Shown: positions 15,201-30,200 of the stretch, piece by piece
How the letters are laid out: every line of letters starts with the position of its first letter
Position numbering within the stretch: position 1 is the stretch's first letter
Origin: Sipunculus nudus
Taxonomy: Eukaryota > Annelida > Sipuncula > Golfingiida > Sipunculidae
Direction: 5' to 3'
NCBI GenBank assembly: GCA_026874595.1
Contig: CM049309.1
Coordinates: 51,746,079 to 51,810,078, forward strand
Length of the DNA: 64,000 bases
Translations under genes and position numbers: made by a program
The notes under the pieces: model-generated
Databases searched by the model: none
What the model saw: only the letters and a program-made list of their open reading frames with translations
Told to the model about the DNA's origin: nothing

Positions 15201-18200
15201 AACTGGGCCAGTGAGTCTTGCAGCATGGCGTTCTTCACAGTAACATTAAGGGCATAGAACTCCTCCTCTCTCTCATATCTATATCATAAGACAAACATAT
15301 CAAAGTACATTATAATTATTATTAACATGTTGTAAAAATTTTCTTAAAGATAACAAGTATGGGCTCGTTTTACAGTCATTAAAACCAAATATGCTCCCCT
15401 CCCCTCCCCACAACCAAATATGAGGGAAAACATGCAATAGTTGGGCCCTAATCCCTCAATTTGAGGAAAAATATGCACTAGTTCAAAAGTTAAGGTATTT
15501 ACAAAAATTATATATTTCCATAGATTTGAAGATTAAAGTCAAAGTTACAGGTTTTTAAACTCCTCTGAGAACTTAGTCAAATAAATTGGTGTATCAAATA
15601 GTATTAAACAATAAACATATTCCAAAAGGTAATGAGGTCAACATAAAATTTGGGATTTATGCAAATTTTACAAAGAAAATGAAGAGGTTCAAAAGTTATT
15701 GCATTCAAAAGAAATGGCACTATACGAACAGAGAGGCAAACACAAATAACAGACCGAGTAGTATATATCTCCCCAAATGGTAGGGGAGACATAATAACCT
15801 CCATATTTTGCTGAAATATGTAAAGATGTGCACCATGTGTTCTTTTTTTACAACTGTAAAAAAATGTTTTACTTCTTTTTGTTGGAGCCACCACTCTATT
15901 ATTTTAATGCTAGCTTAACTAAATATATGTACATCTGCAGAATTCCATCCCAGTGTCTGACTATGTGACAAGGCAGTATCACACACTCCTCCTGGCATTT
16001 TATATCCTGGTTGTAACCAGGCCCGGTCACTACTGCACCTGTGGGCCCTTGGTGTATAATTGTCCCTATTGCTTGGTCATACCACATAGGAACCCCTGAA
16101 TGCCGCACTTGGTTGTGGGTGAAGTATGGCCATTGGGCAAGACCTTTCTATTAAGTCTTCTGAGCACTAACCCTTGGGTGGGTGCTGACTTGGGAAAAAT
16201 ACCACCATCTCAGCTGAGATTCAATCTCACCAACTCCTGGCTTTTGAGTCCTGTGCTCTACCCCTGAGCCACAGAAGCCAGTTACAATTGTAAACTTACT
16301 TTAAAATAAACAGGCAACTCACCTGTGTGGACAATCCTTACAGATCTTCTGATCTGAAAACACACCTTTGAATTTCTTCTTGAATATCTGGTCTTTCTCC
16401 ATGCTCTGCAAAGCAAGAAAGGAAAATTAAGTATGCCTATTCTATTGTAAATTTTACTTATTACATAATTATAGGTTTATTAAGCAGGACCTCCATGTTG
16501 TTTTATAATTTACTAGAGCTAATTATAGACGTTCCAAGAACACTCAACTCATTCTATGATTTTCAGGTATATTTGTCTTGTACTAGGAAAGAAAGGAGTA
16601 ATGTTTTTATCCTTGTTTGATGGTACATCAGCATTTAAAGAGGATTAAATCTAATGCTGAGAATAGGTTTTCACAGATATTATGGGGATGCTTGAACCAG
16701 CATGATCTTTTCCTGCAAACCACCACTCTTGGTCCTATTTTATTTCTTAAAAGCACAATCACAAGCTCAATAGGCCAATGAAAATTAGTCAGATCCATGG
16801 TTCATACAGTTGATCTTGTGGCAACAAGGATACCTACTAAAAATACCATCCAAATTCAAACCCTTTTCAATGTATCATATCTATGACCTGAATCCTGAAT
16901 ATCCCACTCTAAACAAAATACTAAGAGATACCAACTGCTCTTTGAGTTCAGAACAGAATATAATCTCAGGACTTTTATAAACCTCTTATTTATTTATCAT
17001 TCTTTGTTTCTAATTAACAAAAGCAACTATACATTGAGCTGTTCATCCAACTGATCAACGAGGGCAGTGTAGAAATCAAACGCGTCCTGTTGCTCCCGGA
17101 TGTTGATTGGCTGTCCCCATAGCTTAAAAACCTGCCAGAACTTCTCTGGTACAGTGTACTGAAGGCGTGAGTCTTGTAGGTGTCCAAACATCTGCTGAAT
17201 TTGGTGAAATACACTGAAAATATATGTAAATTAATTCTACTATATTTTACAGATCATGGCTCAGTCATCCTAAGAGCATTCCTCCAGCTTCTGCTTGGTA
17301 GACCTAATGGTCACCAAACTCTCCACTGATAAATCCCCACCTTGAGACTACCTTAAGAGTGCTTTTCTATCATACTAAATAAATATGATTTTCTAATGAA
17401 AATTAGAGAATGTTTTTGATCAGAAGAATTTTTGCACTGTGTTATTTATATAAACTTGAATAAGTTAGGGAATAAATTCCATTTGAATGAAAAAAAAAAT
17501 CAAACATTATATTGGATTTTTATTTGAAAGCTGTGTTTAACATAAGAGTAAATAAACTGTGTGACGCCCGGTTGGTAAATTCTATATGTTAACCTGTATT
17601 TCAGATGATGATGACGCTAGAGTCACTGACCTTTCATCATCCATGGTGTGTTCTCCATCCACACCCAGTATTGCCTCTGTGATACCCGGCAACATGTAGA
17701 GCTGTTGTAGTACAGAGTTCATGTAACAGGTGGCCCCACCATTCTTCAGTCCCACATACCCACAGCTAGCACGACTTTCCACAGCAGGCATATACTACAA
17801 GAAACATTCAAACATCATCAATCACCTACACCATTAGAAAACGAAAACTTCCAAGTTAAGTACATAATATTTGAGCAGTAGATGGTATTTTGGTATTTCC
17901 ATATGTCCATAAGTTCACTGGACCATTACTGTTAATATCTGCATTAGTTATAATTGACCTAACCACAGCAGCCCTTATGCTCTGCCCCTTTGAACTAATT
18001 ATACTAATGAGCTGACAAAATGCTCAAACACAGAAGACTTTCCATGTCTATGGTAGTGACAGCTGTTTGTTGGACAATAGTGGCATAACAAAGATGTCAC
18101 AATGGTCAGTTGCATATGACTTTGCACTGTCTGACATCATCAGAATTACTATATCTCTGTTTTTCAGTAATAAATATATCGCAATCACTGTGAAGTTTTT

Positions 18201-21200
18201 TGTCATATTTTGGATCACTTATATCATATGAATTAAGTGCAAGGTAAGAAATTTATTATTCAACTGGCAGTCGGCAGAATAGCTCTTGCAACCTTTGGCC
18301 TAGAACTTTTATACTGTCTTGTTTGTATAAAAAAATAACACAAAAACATGCAGACAGGGGTACAAACTATACATGTTCATTTGGGAGAGTCGCTTAAATT
18401 ATGCAAATTTTGTGATTGCCTGTTTACATTACCAATGGTATCTTGACTGGTTGCACATAACTACCCTGCTCATGATTATTCATTGAATGAATATGCAATT
18501 AAGGTGACATAGAGTTCATGGTTAGGTCAATTAAACTGCATCAGTAACATCATTTTTAGATCTTTCATGAACTTTCTAATAGAAGAGATGATTTGAGATA
18601 CTTGATTCTCAGGAAATCATCTTTGATTGAGATAATAAGCCACATAGCAATCAGAATATGACAAAGTCTTAAAATGTCTCAGATACTCATGAACTTGAAA
18701 GTACCTCGCTCAGTGCTTAACCATTCCTTTCTTGAGGTAAGGTGAGGTAAAGGTATCAGTGGATGACACCAAGTAGTCCTCAGGATTGTCCTTTACAGCT
18801 ATTTATTGCCAGTTATTGCTGTTAACCCCTGACCTTCTATATGGTCACCTGACAGCTTACCTCCCATTCATTGGTGGCCCCTGTGTTGCTATGGTGATGC
18901 ATGCTAATGAGTTCCAGGGAGATTTCCTGCTGATTTTCAGGGCAGCCATTGGCCAGCTCAGTGAGGACTTCAAAGGCTGCTGACCTCGACTCGGAGTCAG
19001 AACATCTGTACAGATAAAATCAGTTAAATAATTACAGCAGTGAGTCTTGTATAGTTCTGCTTCATGTTGAGACTTATCTTTTGAATAATCATTTCCTAAC
19101 TCTCCTCAGAACACCATCCCTATTGATCTTAAACAAAGACATAAGTTACAGTAAACCTTAAATGTGTATTTATGTCATACTGGCCAACAGAAAACATTGA
19201 TGAAAAACAAGGTTTGACACGAGCAGGCTTTTCTTAGTAATAATTTAACAATACTATGCACAGGCCTACAGCTTATTATTTCAAAAACAAAGTTGTTATC
19301 TGACTAAAGCAACTATGATATGATCAGGTGATAGTAAAATTAATATACTGTAGCATACTGTATCACAGTATTTAACCTAAGAAGCACAATCTCCCTAATG
19401 ATTGCCCCTGGCCTTATAAGCATTGGCCTCATGCATGATTTGTTGTACCTGACAAACTGATCACCGCCAGCAATCTAAAGTAAGTTTGAACCACCAATCC
19501 TTTCAGTCACGTATTATCATGTCAGCCATATCCAAGTTTTGAACTTGACATTTTTGGGTAACTTATTAAAGTGAGTCATTCAAAAAGTTAAGCATCCAGG
19601 TTACTTTTAAGGTCATAAAGTATATATTATGTTTTACATGTTATATCATAATCAGGATTCTCTGGAAAATATCTACAAGCTTCACAAATGTCTGAAAAAA
19701 ATTTTACCCAGGTACCTGACATTTTTTAAAAATATTTTTTTGGTGGAGGTAACTGCTCCATTTTATAATGCTAACTTAACTACCTATATGTACATCTGCA
19801 GAATTCCATTCTGGTTTTGGACAATGTGACAGGGCAGTATAACACACTTCCTCTCATTTTATATCCTGGCGTCAACCAGGCCCAGTGACTACTGCACCTG
19901 TGGGCCCCGAGTGCTTAATCGTCCCAATTTCTGGGTGATACCACTGAGGAACCCCCAAAAGGCACACTTATTTTTGAATGAAACTCAGCCTTTGGGCACA
20001 TCCTTACCATTAAGCCTGCAGAGTGCTCACCCTGGGTTGGGGGAGACCGTGAAAAATCTTGATGCCTTGGCTAAGATGCGAGGGAGCTGGAAAGTTAAAT
20101 TATGATTCAATATTGAATGAACTCTCAACTAACTTTGGGTTGAAGTCATCATCATCTTCCATGTCTCTCTTGTTGAATCCCTCACAGATCACCACAGAGG
20201 ATGGGAACAGGAAGTGACGCAGCAGCTGGGGGATCAACACCTTGCCTGAATTAAAGTGTATAAACTCAACAATTAACCATTGCTTTAAACAGGGGAAAGC
20301 AGCTCTTGCCAATAAGTTCTGTAATTATTGGTGCGTCTTTTGTATGCAATGTTTATTATGATGTCATAAACATGCCTCTTGTGTATGCAATGTTCTATTA
20401 TGATATCATAAACGTGCCTCTTGTGTATGCAATGTTATATTAGGATATCATAAACATGCCTCTTGTGTATGCTATGTTATATTAGGATATCATAAACATG
20501 CCTCTTGTGTATGCAATGTTATATTAGGATGTCATAAACATGCCTCTTGTGTATGCAATGTTCTATTATGATGTCATAAACATGCCTCTTGTGTATGCAA
20601 TGTTATATTAGGATGTCATAAAAATGGCTCTTGTGCATGCAGTGTTCTATTAGGATGTCATAAAAGTGCCTCTTGTGTATGCAACTTTCTATTGGGATGT
20701 CATAAGCATGCCTCTTGTGTATGCAATGTTCTATAAGGATGTCATAAATGTGCCTCTTGTGTATGCAATGTTCTATTAGGATGTCATGAATGTGCCTTTT
20801 GTGTATGCAATGTTCTATAAGGATGTCATAAAAGTGCCTCTTGTGTATGCAAAGTTCTATTAGGATGTCATAAATGTGCCTCTTGTGTATGCAATGTTCT
20901 ATAAGGATGTCATAAACATGCCTCTTGTGTATGCAATGTTCTATTATGATGTCAGTAACATTATTTTCCATGTTCCTTTCATGTGGATGGAGGAAAGATT
21001 TAATTTGGAAGCATGGGCTAATTTTTTTAATTATATTTTAATATTTTACAGGAAAATCACATTGATTTAATTTTTCTTTTTACAACAGTTACTGCAGTGT
21101 AACACAGCATTTTCCTCTTACTGTACTTGTTTAAAAAAATGGGGCTAATCAGCCATGACAAAAATTAATCACAAGAAAAGTTGACAAGGGAAAGATAATA

Positions 21201-24200
21201 GACTGTGATTCATGAGAAAGTGATATCAAAAGAAATATACTTTTAGACAAAATACATTCATTTGCTGGATAAGTTTTCATTATATGCCTATACCTTTTAT
21301 TGATTTACATGTTGCAAAAGATGTAAATCATCCATCTTACCTACACCAATTATAACGAACTTATAAGGTCTGTATGGTAATGTTTTCTTAAAGTAAGGAG
21401 TGTTGCGGTCAACGCCATCCAATGAGCGCAAGTTGCTAGACCCGAGGCAGCAGGCTTACAGCAATGGCCAATAGGTCATTTAATCACCCCAGATATGATC
21501 TGGCCAGTGAGATAATCAGTAACATGGACAAACACAGATACTTCTCATCAATGAACACAGAAAGCAGCTAAAAAAAATCTCACAAAATATCTATATGCGA
21601 ATTTCAGGTTTTAGAATTACAATCAAACTTCAACTTTCAGGTAAGTTTGTTTTATTTTTAAATAATACATGGTCGTTTTGTTATGCAAGTTATACCCATT
21701 TCTTTCATAACATTACAGTAATCAAGAACATCATCAGGCTTATGTTGAAGAAACAAAATATTCTTCAACCTTATATGGAATCAAGTGCTTTCCTTTCCTT
21801 AAGACAATACATGTATCTATATGTATCCAAAGTCATCAACTAAATGATTATACATACTGGCAAGGGTATAAAAATATTATTTGGAACTATGCATTCCTTT
21901 GTAATGTTCTTTAATGATAGAAACAGCAGAATTGCATAAACTTGTACTGCCAAAAAAGTTCAAACAAGTAATAATGCAATACAACATAATAAGAATATAA
22001 ACACACCCATAACAACAACTCCATGCAAGTAATTGTGTGTCCTAATGTAAAATTAACATGAAACATTTTAAAGTGAAACAACTGAGTGCTACTCAATCAG
22101 TAATCTATGGTCACCATGTTTTGTGGGCAGCTGGAACACAGAGATTGAGAAGCAGTTATAAACTTATAACAGAGTCTGTTTCAGTGAATTTCAATGATGA
22201 TTTCCTCTATCTCTCTATCCATCAAAGTTTGGTTATAACCAGATACACAACATCACCTTAGTTTGAAGTGACATTTTAAGATTGCTTGAATGGTTTCTTT
22301 GCCACCTTTTTGTTGGGTCATTTGGCGTCTTGCAAACATGTTTTAGTACATTTTCCTCCCAAACATGTTTTAGTAAATTTTCATCCCAAACATGTTTTAG
22401 TACATTTTCTTCCCATCTCATTCAGATGTTGATCCAATGAAGACATTGTACATGACTTGCTACAGAAGTGACTAGGAACAGAATGCCATCAGAGAATATC
22501 ATTAATTTCAATTTTCCTTCATCTGAACTCTATAGAATACACTCTGGATAATATTAATGTAATATTCATCAAACAGATTATGAGGAAGCGTGTGCCAAGT
22601 CATTAGTTTCTCACCTGTCTCAACTTTGCTGACCCCTTCGCAGGTGAGGATGGTACAGACGAGCCTGAGATGTCCCGCCAACAGCTGGTTGTCGACCTCA
22701 CGCAGCACCTGGTGGCTGGAGGGGACGAAGATGCCCAGCCAGCTCAGCTCATCTTCCAGCATCCCCTGTACTCCCACCTGTAGGTGCTGCTGCTGGATCT
22801 CTGGTAAAACATAATATACAACTTGTGTGTGTGTCATAACGTAACATGTGTCAACATACAATCGCTTGCAGATGAGGGCACAGGCATCCCCAGAGCTCCT
22901 CTATCTTTGACTTGGCAGACATGGCCACCAAACTCTCTCTGCAAACTTATTCCTACCTGGAGACTATCCACACAGTACTTCCCTGCCATATTTCTTAGCA
23001 ATTATCAAACTCTGACCTCACAAAAATTTCTAAACAAAACACAAGCGCTGCCATTTTGCATAACTTGCAACACTAAAATGCGATGTCACATGACGCATGT
23101 CTGAATTAAGGGTATGCCACTAGTATATGTAATAAATATACTGATCATATGAAACATGGATTCACAAAAATGAACCATAATTCTTCTCTGATGATAAAAT
23201 TGCTTATATTGTAATAATCAGAAAATCAAAATATTAAAGATATTTGTCTGATGAAAATAAATATATTTATTCTTTAAACTATTACAGTCTTTTTTTAATA
23301 TTTTCCTCATTCTATGGTCACAGTAGGTCTGAAAAGATATTTGTATTCAAGTTTATTAATTTTAAAATTCTAAAAGAATGAGAAATTTATTTTGCATTTT
23401 ATTTAAGGAGCATCTTGTCTGTGAGGGCCTCTGGTGGGCTGAAAGTAACCTTGTCTTGACTGATCAGTATGATAAAAGCATTATACATGATACAGTCCGC
23501 AGACCTCTCATATAGAACCATCAGGTGTAACAGTAGATGTGTTAACCAGTCATGTAGGACTCGAAAGCCGGACTTGGATTGTAAAACTAGACTCAGGTCC
23601 ACATTTACTGAAACTCGGAATTGGAAACAGACATGAGGGTCCTTGCTCTCAAACTAGTAGGTCATTTAAAAGTTTTTTTAACAATAGCATTTTAATTGGA
23701 CTTGGACTTAAGTTTGAACAAGCAAATTCATGGAATTTATGTCTCCCACTATCACGTCTTGTTGTCATTCATGCTTGCCTTATCATTAATATCAATGTTT
23801 TAGTTTTTATTTTGGCCGGCTATGTCTCCACATGTCATAATTTGGTTGTGATATAAGAACAAACTGGTTAATACTGTCGTTCACAAGATCAAGTTAGGCT
23901 CTCGAATGGCATGGCTGGGTCTCCACTGCTGGGATCAGTAGAGGGAATGTGGGTTGCTTCTGCCTTTGCGGCTGTGGATGCTGTAGCTTTCCTAAAAGGT
24001 CACCGGCTCAGGATGTACGGCGGCGCCTCTTGCAGCTCTCTGCTTGACTTGGTGTGGCGTCGCGTCTGTTGGCTTGGAGAACGTGCTTAAGGAGCGCACA
24101 GGGATGAGGTCTTGACCACAGCAACCTGTAGCTGCTCGAAGAGCATAAACTTCTTATGGATGGAAGAACAAACTTTCATTCTCAGCCCGTGAGAATTTTT

Positions 24201-27200
24201 CAGACAGATACTCAAAAACCAATCCCAACCAAGGTATACATAAAAGCAATCAGTGACCCAAATTTGAATGAAATTGGATAATATTTAGGAAAGAAATTGC
24301 ACCAAAATGAAAATGTGACAGACAGACAGACAAACCCAAATCAATGTCCCCCGTTCCGAGGTTGCAGGGGACAATAACTCTCAAAGATGCAGGATTTAGA
24401 TTAAGACCAAAGCACTTGGACCTGAGTGGCTTGGACTTGGACTTGCACTTGGACTAGCATTGAGTGGACTCAACAACCACACTGGTAATAAAACTTCTAC
24501 CTGTCAGGCCACTCATAAGTTGACACCTCAATGTGAAATACTGACGACACTGCTTCAGCTGCCTGCAATGCACACAAAATCATTAATAAGGAAACTTTCT
24601 GAAGAACTTATATATTATCCCCAAAAGTTAAAAAGCTTTTTGTGAAATATTTGTAAAATATATTCCAGAGTAAGAGGGAAATAGATAATTATACTGTTTT
24701 TAAGGATTGCATTTTAAAAGGACACTATTTTATTATTATTTATTTTAGTTTAAAAGAATTAGAAATCTACGGTAAACATGTATTTAACATTAATATGGAA
24801 TATGAAAATATGTAAAGTATGTACTTCAGATGAATGAAATAGTACATTGGTACAAAACTAGTTTTCAAGCCTTTTCATACTAAGACACTTATCATGTAAA
24901 ATCAAAATATAACCAACAAACCATTTGGAAATTTGTAAATACTGAATCTGCCCATAGGATTAGGCTCACCTCTGACTAGCCCCCCTGGTGTTAGTTGTAG
25001 GTACCCAAAATGGCAGCCGTGCTTTAAGGAGGGTGTGCAGCATAAATTTGTGAGCTGTCATTTGGTTTGCTGCCTCACCACCAGGTGTCACATGCGTCTG
25101 ACTCAGCAAGTAGAACTGTTGTTGTGCTACTTCTCTGATGTCGTTCTGAGAACATCCAACCAGGACATCAATGATGAAATCTCCAACACAAGGCAAACTG
25201 TAGAAACTACCTGCAAATACAAAAGGTTAAATTAATACCATCAAGGAAATTTTTTTAAGAAATGTCCACCCCTTCCACCTCTTGTCGTCATTTATGCTTG
25301 ACTCATCAATGTTTTAGTTTTTATTTTTGCCTGAAGATGACTTCACATGTCATAGAGGATGTGTTTTAGTTTTCATAGTGTCCTGAAGATGTCTCAACTT
25401 GTCGTTATTTTGGTTGTGAAATAGAAACAATATTTAATTTTTTTGTTTTGGAGCTGGTGGGAATAAATTTTCAGACGGACACTCCAAAATCCAATCCTAA
25501 CCAATGTATGCTTGAGAGCAATCAGTGACCAAAATTTGAATGAAATCAAATAATATTTAGGAAAGTTATTGCAGGGAAACAAAAACCTGATGAATGGACA
25601 GACAGACTGTTACACAGACAAACCCAAATCAATGTTTCCTGTTCCAAGTAAGGGTAGGACAATAAAATTAAGGTATAGAAACCACCTGTAAATACAAAAG
25701 GTGCAGAAATTTCAAGAAAAAAATAAAGGAATTAAAATTACTTGTGAATATGACAGCAATATACAAACTATTCATTAAAATAAAGGTGTAGAACTAACCT
25801 GCTTATACAAAAGATGTAGAACTATTCATTAAGTAAGGTGTAAAAATTACCTATTTTACTACATTAAACTTCTCATTATATCCAAAGTGCATAAGCTACC
25901 TGCTTATACAAAAATGCAGAAACTATGTCAAAATCCCAAAAGTGAAGAAAATATTTTTAAACTAATATATATGAGAATTCTTTAAACCAATGTATAAATA
26001 GCGCATCAAGATGGCAGTATATTTCTGTAAAATAATTTTATGCCATTACACAAAGGGAAACTTGTCTTGAAGGTTTATTCTGTTGCTTAAATAATTTGGC
26101 GTTCATTCTTATCCTTAAATGAAGTACAGTGAAACTCCCTCCTGTGAACAACTCAGTAAGCACACAACTCACTTATGCGGACACTAAATCTCAGTCCCTT
26201 CAAATTTGCCTGTACATTACATTATGTTTTACATAAACTCAGTTAAGTAGACTACTGAATTAGGATTGGTAGTCAACCAGAAAAAAGGTAAGCTTTCAAA
26301 AAGCCTTTAATTCAACAAGATGACCATCAAAGAATACCGTTCATGCTTTGTGATCAGCTGCCAGCTAAGGAGTTTTAATTAGTTAGCAACAGTTTGCACT
26401 GTGTTATGGTCAAAGGAGTTACTCACATGGTTCATTAGTTATATTTTATAAGTTAAAAATATATATTTAAACTACATATATTTGAATTTGATTTAAATAT
26501 AATTTATGCATTTAAAATAAAGCTACAATTAATCACAACAGAAGACACCAGTAACATTCAGTGAGGAATTAAGCAATATGCCAAACTCCTCTAAACAGGA
26601 CAACTCACTAAACATGAACAATATCCTGAAGTCTTCTGAGTGTCTGGCTTAGAGGAGTTTCACTGTATTATGATCTTCAAGTTATTTCATGAAATGCACA
26701 AAGAGAACCTGAAATCAAGTAAACTTTGTGACTGCATGTCTCCATCCTAATTCAGTAATTTTGTACACTTAGCAGTCATTTATTTTTGGGAGATAGTGAA
26801 ATAATAGCAGGTCAAATGCAAGAAAACTCACTGAGCAGTTGACTCCTGAGCTGTAGGCATGTGACTAAGATCTCGATGGCCTCCTTAGCGATGAGCGCGT
26901 CTCGTGCTGATACTTTGGACTGTCTGACACACACACCGGCCTGAAGGTGAAGGACTTCTGTCTCACTGCCTGAGCTGGCTGTACTCCCTGGAAACAACAC
27001 AATAAACAATTACATACAAACTCACTGGCTTCTGTGGCCCAGGGGTAGAGCACAGGTCTCAAAGCTGGGAGAATGTGAGTTCAAATCTCAACTGTAGTGG
27101 TGGGATCTTTCTCACCCAGGGTGAGCACACTGCAAGCTTAATGGGAAGGCCATGCCGGATGGCTGTGTTTCACTTGCGCACGAGTGCGCCTTTCAGGGGT

Positions 27201-30200
27201 TCCTCAGTGGTATGACCAGCAATGGGAAAGATTACCCAACCGGGACCCGCAAATGCAGTAGATTGTTAACAGTGAGAGGAAGCATGTGATACTGCCCTGT
27301 CACTTTGTCCAAAACCTTACTGGAATTCTGCAGGTGTACATATACTTAGTCAAGCTAGCATTAAAAAATGGAGGAATTTACCTCCAACAAAAATAATAAA
27401 AGAAAAAAGAAATTTCATACATTTTCTCTCTACCTTCCTCATCCATCTTTAGATCTCCCTATAAAATACAATTCCTTGTCTTTCCTTGCATACAGAGGCT
27501 GAATGGCCAGCATGTGTAACAAGATGGGAAATGCATTGCCATTAAAAGTCTTCTCTATTGTACTGCACAAAAATACAAACAAGTGTATAAGTTTCATTAA
27601 ATAGTTTGGACTTCATATGATGAAAAACTATTTCACAATGGATTTGATAAAAATATTTAAAATTTTTTAAACATTGGTTATGTTGTAACTTTAACCATCT
27701 CTCTCCATTTCTATGAACTTCACATATATTGTGATTTAAATAATAGAAGTGAAGCTGTTGGCTCACCAGCACTGCTCTGCCTGCTGCGGCTGCCACTGTT
27801 ATAGCCACTGCTGTCCTTGATGGGCTGTGATGTGCTGGCGAGGTGCAGTCTCCCAGCTGCTGCTGCCCAGCCAACTCGCATGAAGCAGGCCACTGTGTCT
27901 GTGAACTCTCCCACTCCCATCATCTGAAAATGATGTTTATTACTCTGATATTATAATGAAATTTCATATTTCCTAAGATTCTACATATTCTGGTGAACAG
28001 AACCATCACTTGTAGTCATGTCTATAACCAGGTACCCACTGGAATTCGGCATTATTACATGGCATTTTCATTATTCTAAGTTTTATGAAAGGTATGAAAA
28101 AATCATGTATGGGGATTCAATTAAAAACATTTATAGGTAACCATAGTTTTCAAAATACATAACTGGATGTAATTATTTATAAGGTATCACCACCATAGCT
28201 TGCAAATAATTTGAGTGAAACAGACTCTCAGTTTAGGCCTCAGAGGGCTGTGACTTGGACTCCATCTTGGCCTATCAGGGTGGTGACTTGGACTCAATCA
28301 TGGCCTAACAGGGCTGTGACTTGACTACATTTCGGCCTAACAGGGCTGTGACTTGGACTCAATCATGGCCTCAGAGGGCTGTGACTTTAACTCTTTCTTG
28401 GCCTATCAGGATGGTAACTCAACCACCACACTGTCATTAACACATGTAAGTGTAAATATAACATACCTGAATGACTTTGCTTGCTGAAGTAGGTGTCACA
28501 TCCACAGTTAACATATGCATGGTATCCATAGCAACTCCTGGCTCTGATCTTGTGTCACTTGTGGCGGCTGATTCCTCTGTCACATGCTGGCCACAGAGTA
28601 AATACCTAAAAAACAAAATTTCATCTTGTATATGGGACATGTATTTTACAAATGTATTTAACAGACTGCAAAAAATTTTAGTATAATACAGAAATTTGAA
28701 TTCTGTTAGAAACTAGCAAGTGGGGAACCAGATTAATACAGTAAATGTGAATTAATTCCCCCCCCCCCCAAGAGGTCTCTCCAATTTGATACTTTCACCT
28801 GTGTCACACTCATTGGCATGTTTTGGGATCCTTTATTTCCACTTACCCTGAAAGTAAGCTGCAATGGAGAAATGAGGCACAGGCCTAATTAACTAGAATA
28901 AAACCAAAACCATACCTTGCAAAATATTTGAATAATACAATAAAATCAATATTTGAGTTGACAGACTATTTTTAAAATATCTCATGAATGTCAAGATCAC
29001 TGGTCACATGCTCAAACAACTACACTTGAAAACTCCTGATGGTTGTTAAGCACTTGTCAAAAATATTCTAAAAATATAATTGTCAAAATGAGGCTGCCAG
29101 CCAAATGGAGATGCCATGTCACTTGGCAAAAGGTTCAGAAGTACCAGAATGTTGCAAAATATAAATTTTGGTTTTTGTAATAAAGATTCACATCTCATGT
29201 TAGGCTGTTCCCTAATCAGCTGTACAGTCAAACTATGTGATAATATTTGAGTCCAGGATAATAATCCTCAAATACAATGGGCACCTACTGGTGAAACAGA
29301 CCATAGTTACCTGAGGAGCTGCAGGCAGATTGTGTAGCAGCCTTGACGGGTCTCATAATCCACATCTGGTGATATCCCGTCCTTCTGTAACACTCTGAGT
29401 ACCAGGTCAAGGCCACCCTCCTCCAGAAACTGCTCGCAGAAACTCAAGCTGCTCGACCTGCTCGCCGCATCCTGCAGAGTTGGCATCAACTTGCTGCTCA
29501 ATACCTGTGTAAAAATATAGTTAACTCTCTTTATATCTGACCAGTTGTAGTATGGAGTATACAGAGGTGGTAAAAAAAAAGACAAGTCAACTGTATTACA
29601 TGGAATCTTTAAAGCTATTTCCACTGTACAATGCTGATGTATTGTCCTTTTAATGTCCATACATTGCTAACAAAATTACATTTAAATGAGTAAATAACTA
29701 AATGCCATTATCAAATGTTTAACAGCGATAAAATAAATGATATTCAAAGAAATGAAGTAAATTTACACCACAAACCTACAATGACAGACTATAAGATAAT
29801 AGGCCATCAGTTAAAGGTGAGCTTAGGGAGGTAGAGCATGAAGTCCTTACTGTATTTATTTAATGAGTACTTACCTCCAGATTGTAGAGAACCCTGAAGC
29901 TGGACATTCCCTGGGCTGTAGCATCAAACAGCAGCTTCAGCATCTCCTTGGTGGACTTCGGAGGCGGAGGCTGAGGTACGGCGTACTTCCTCGGACTCGC
30001 TCTGGGACTCAACTTGGGGCTTGATTCATCAGGAGAAGGCTGTCTTAACTATGAGATAACATAATGCTTATTAACCATATTACAAATTATGCCTAAGGTG
30101 TCTACATAAAGCTTATTAAGAATATAACAAATAATGTCTCAGGTGACTACATAATGCTTCTTGACCATATAACTAATAATGTCTCCGGTGTCTACATAAA

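Noticed and set aside
17631-17794. USP9X as the identity of the gene
   Set aside because: The Cys box [12 protein letters not shown] and every other exon follow USP24; USP9X has NAGATCYMN and a different flanking sequence.
20328-20957. CRISPR-like array
   Set aside because: Repeats are directly adjacent without unique spacers, in an animal intron: a minisatellite. The same applies to 35202-35944.
27025-27100. Functional tRNA gene
   Set aside because: Only promoter-box-like words are present; no full cloverleaf is formed, and the segment is the head of a repeated SINE.
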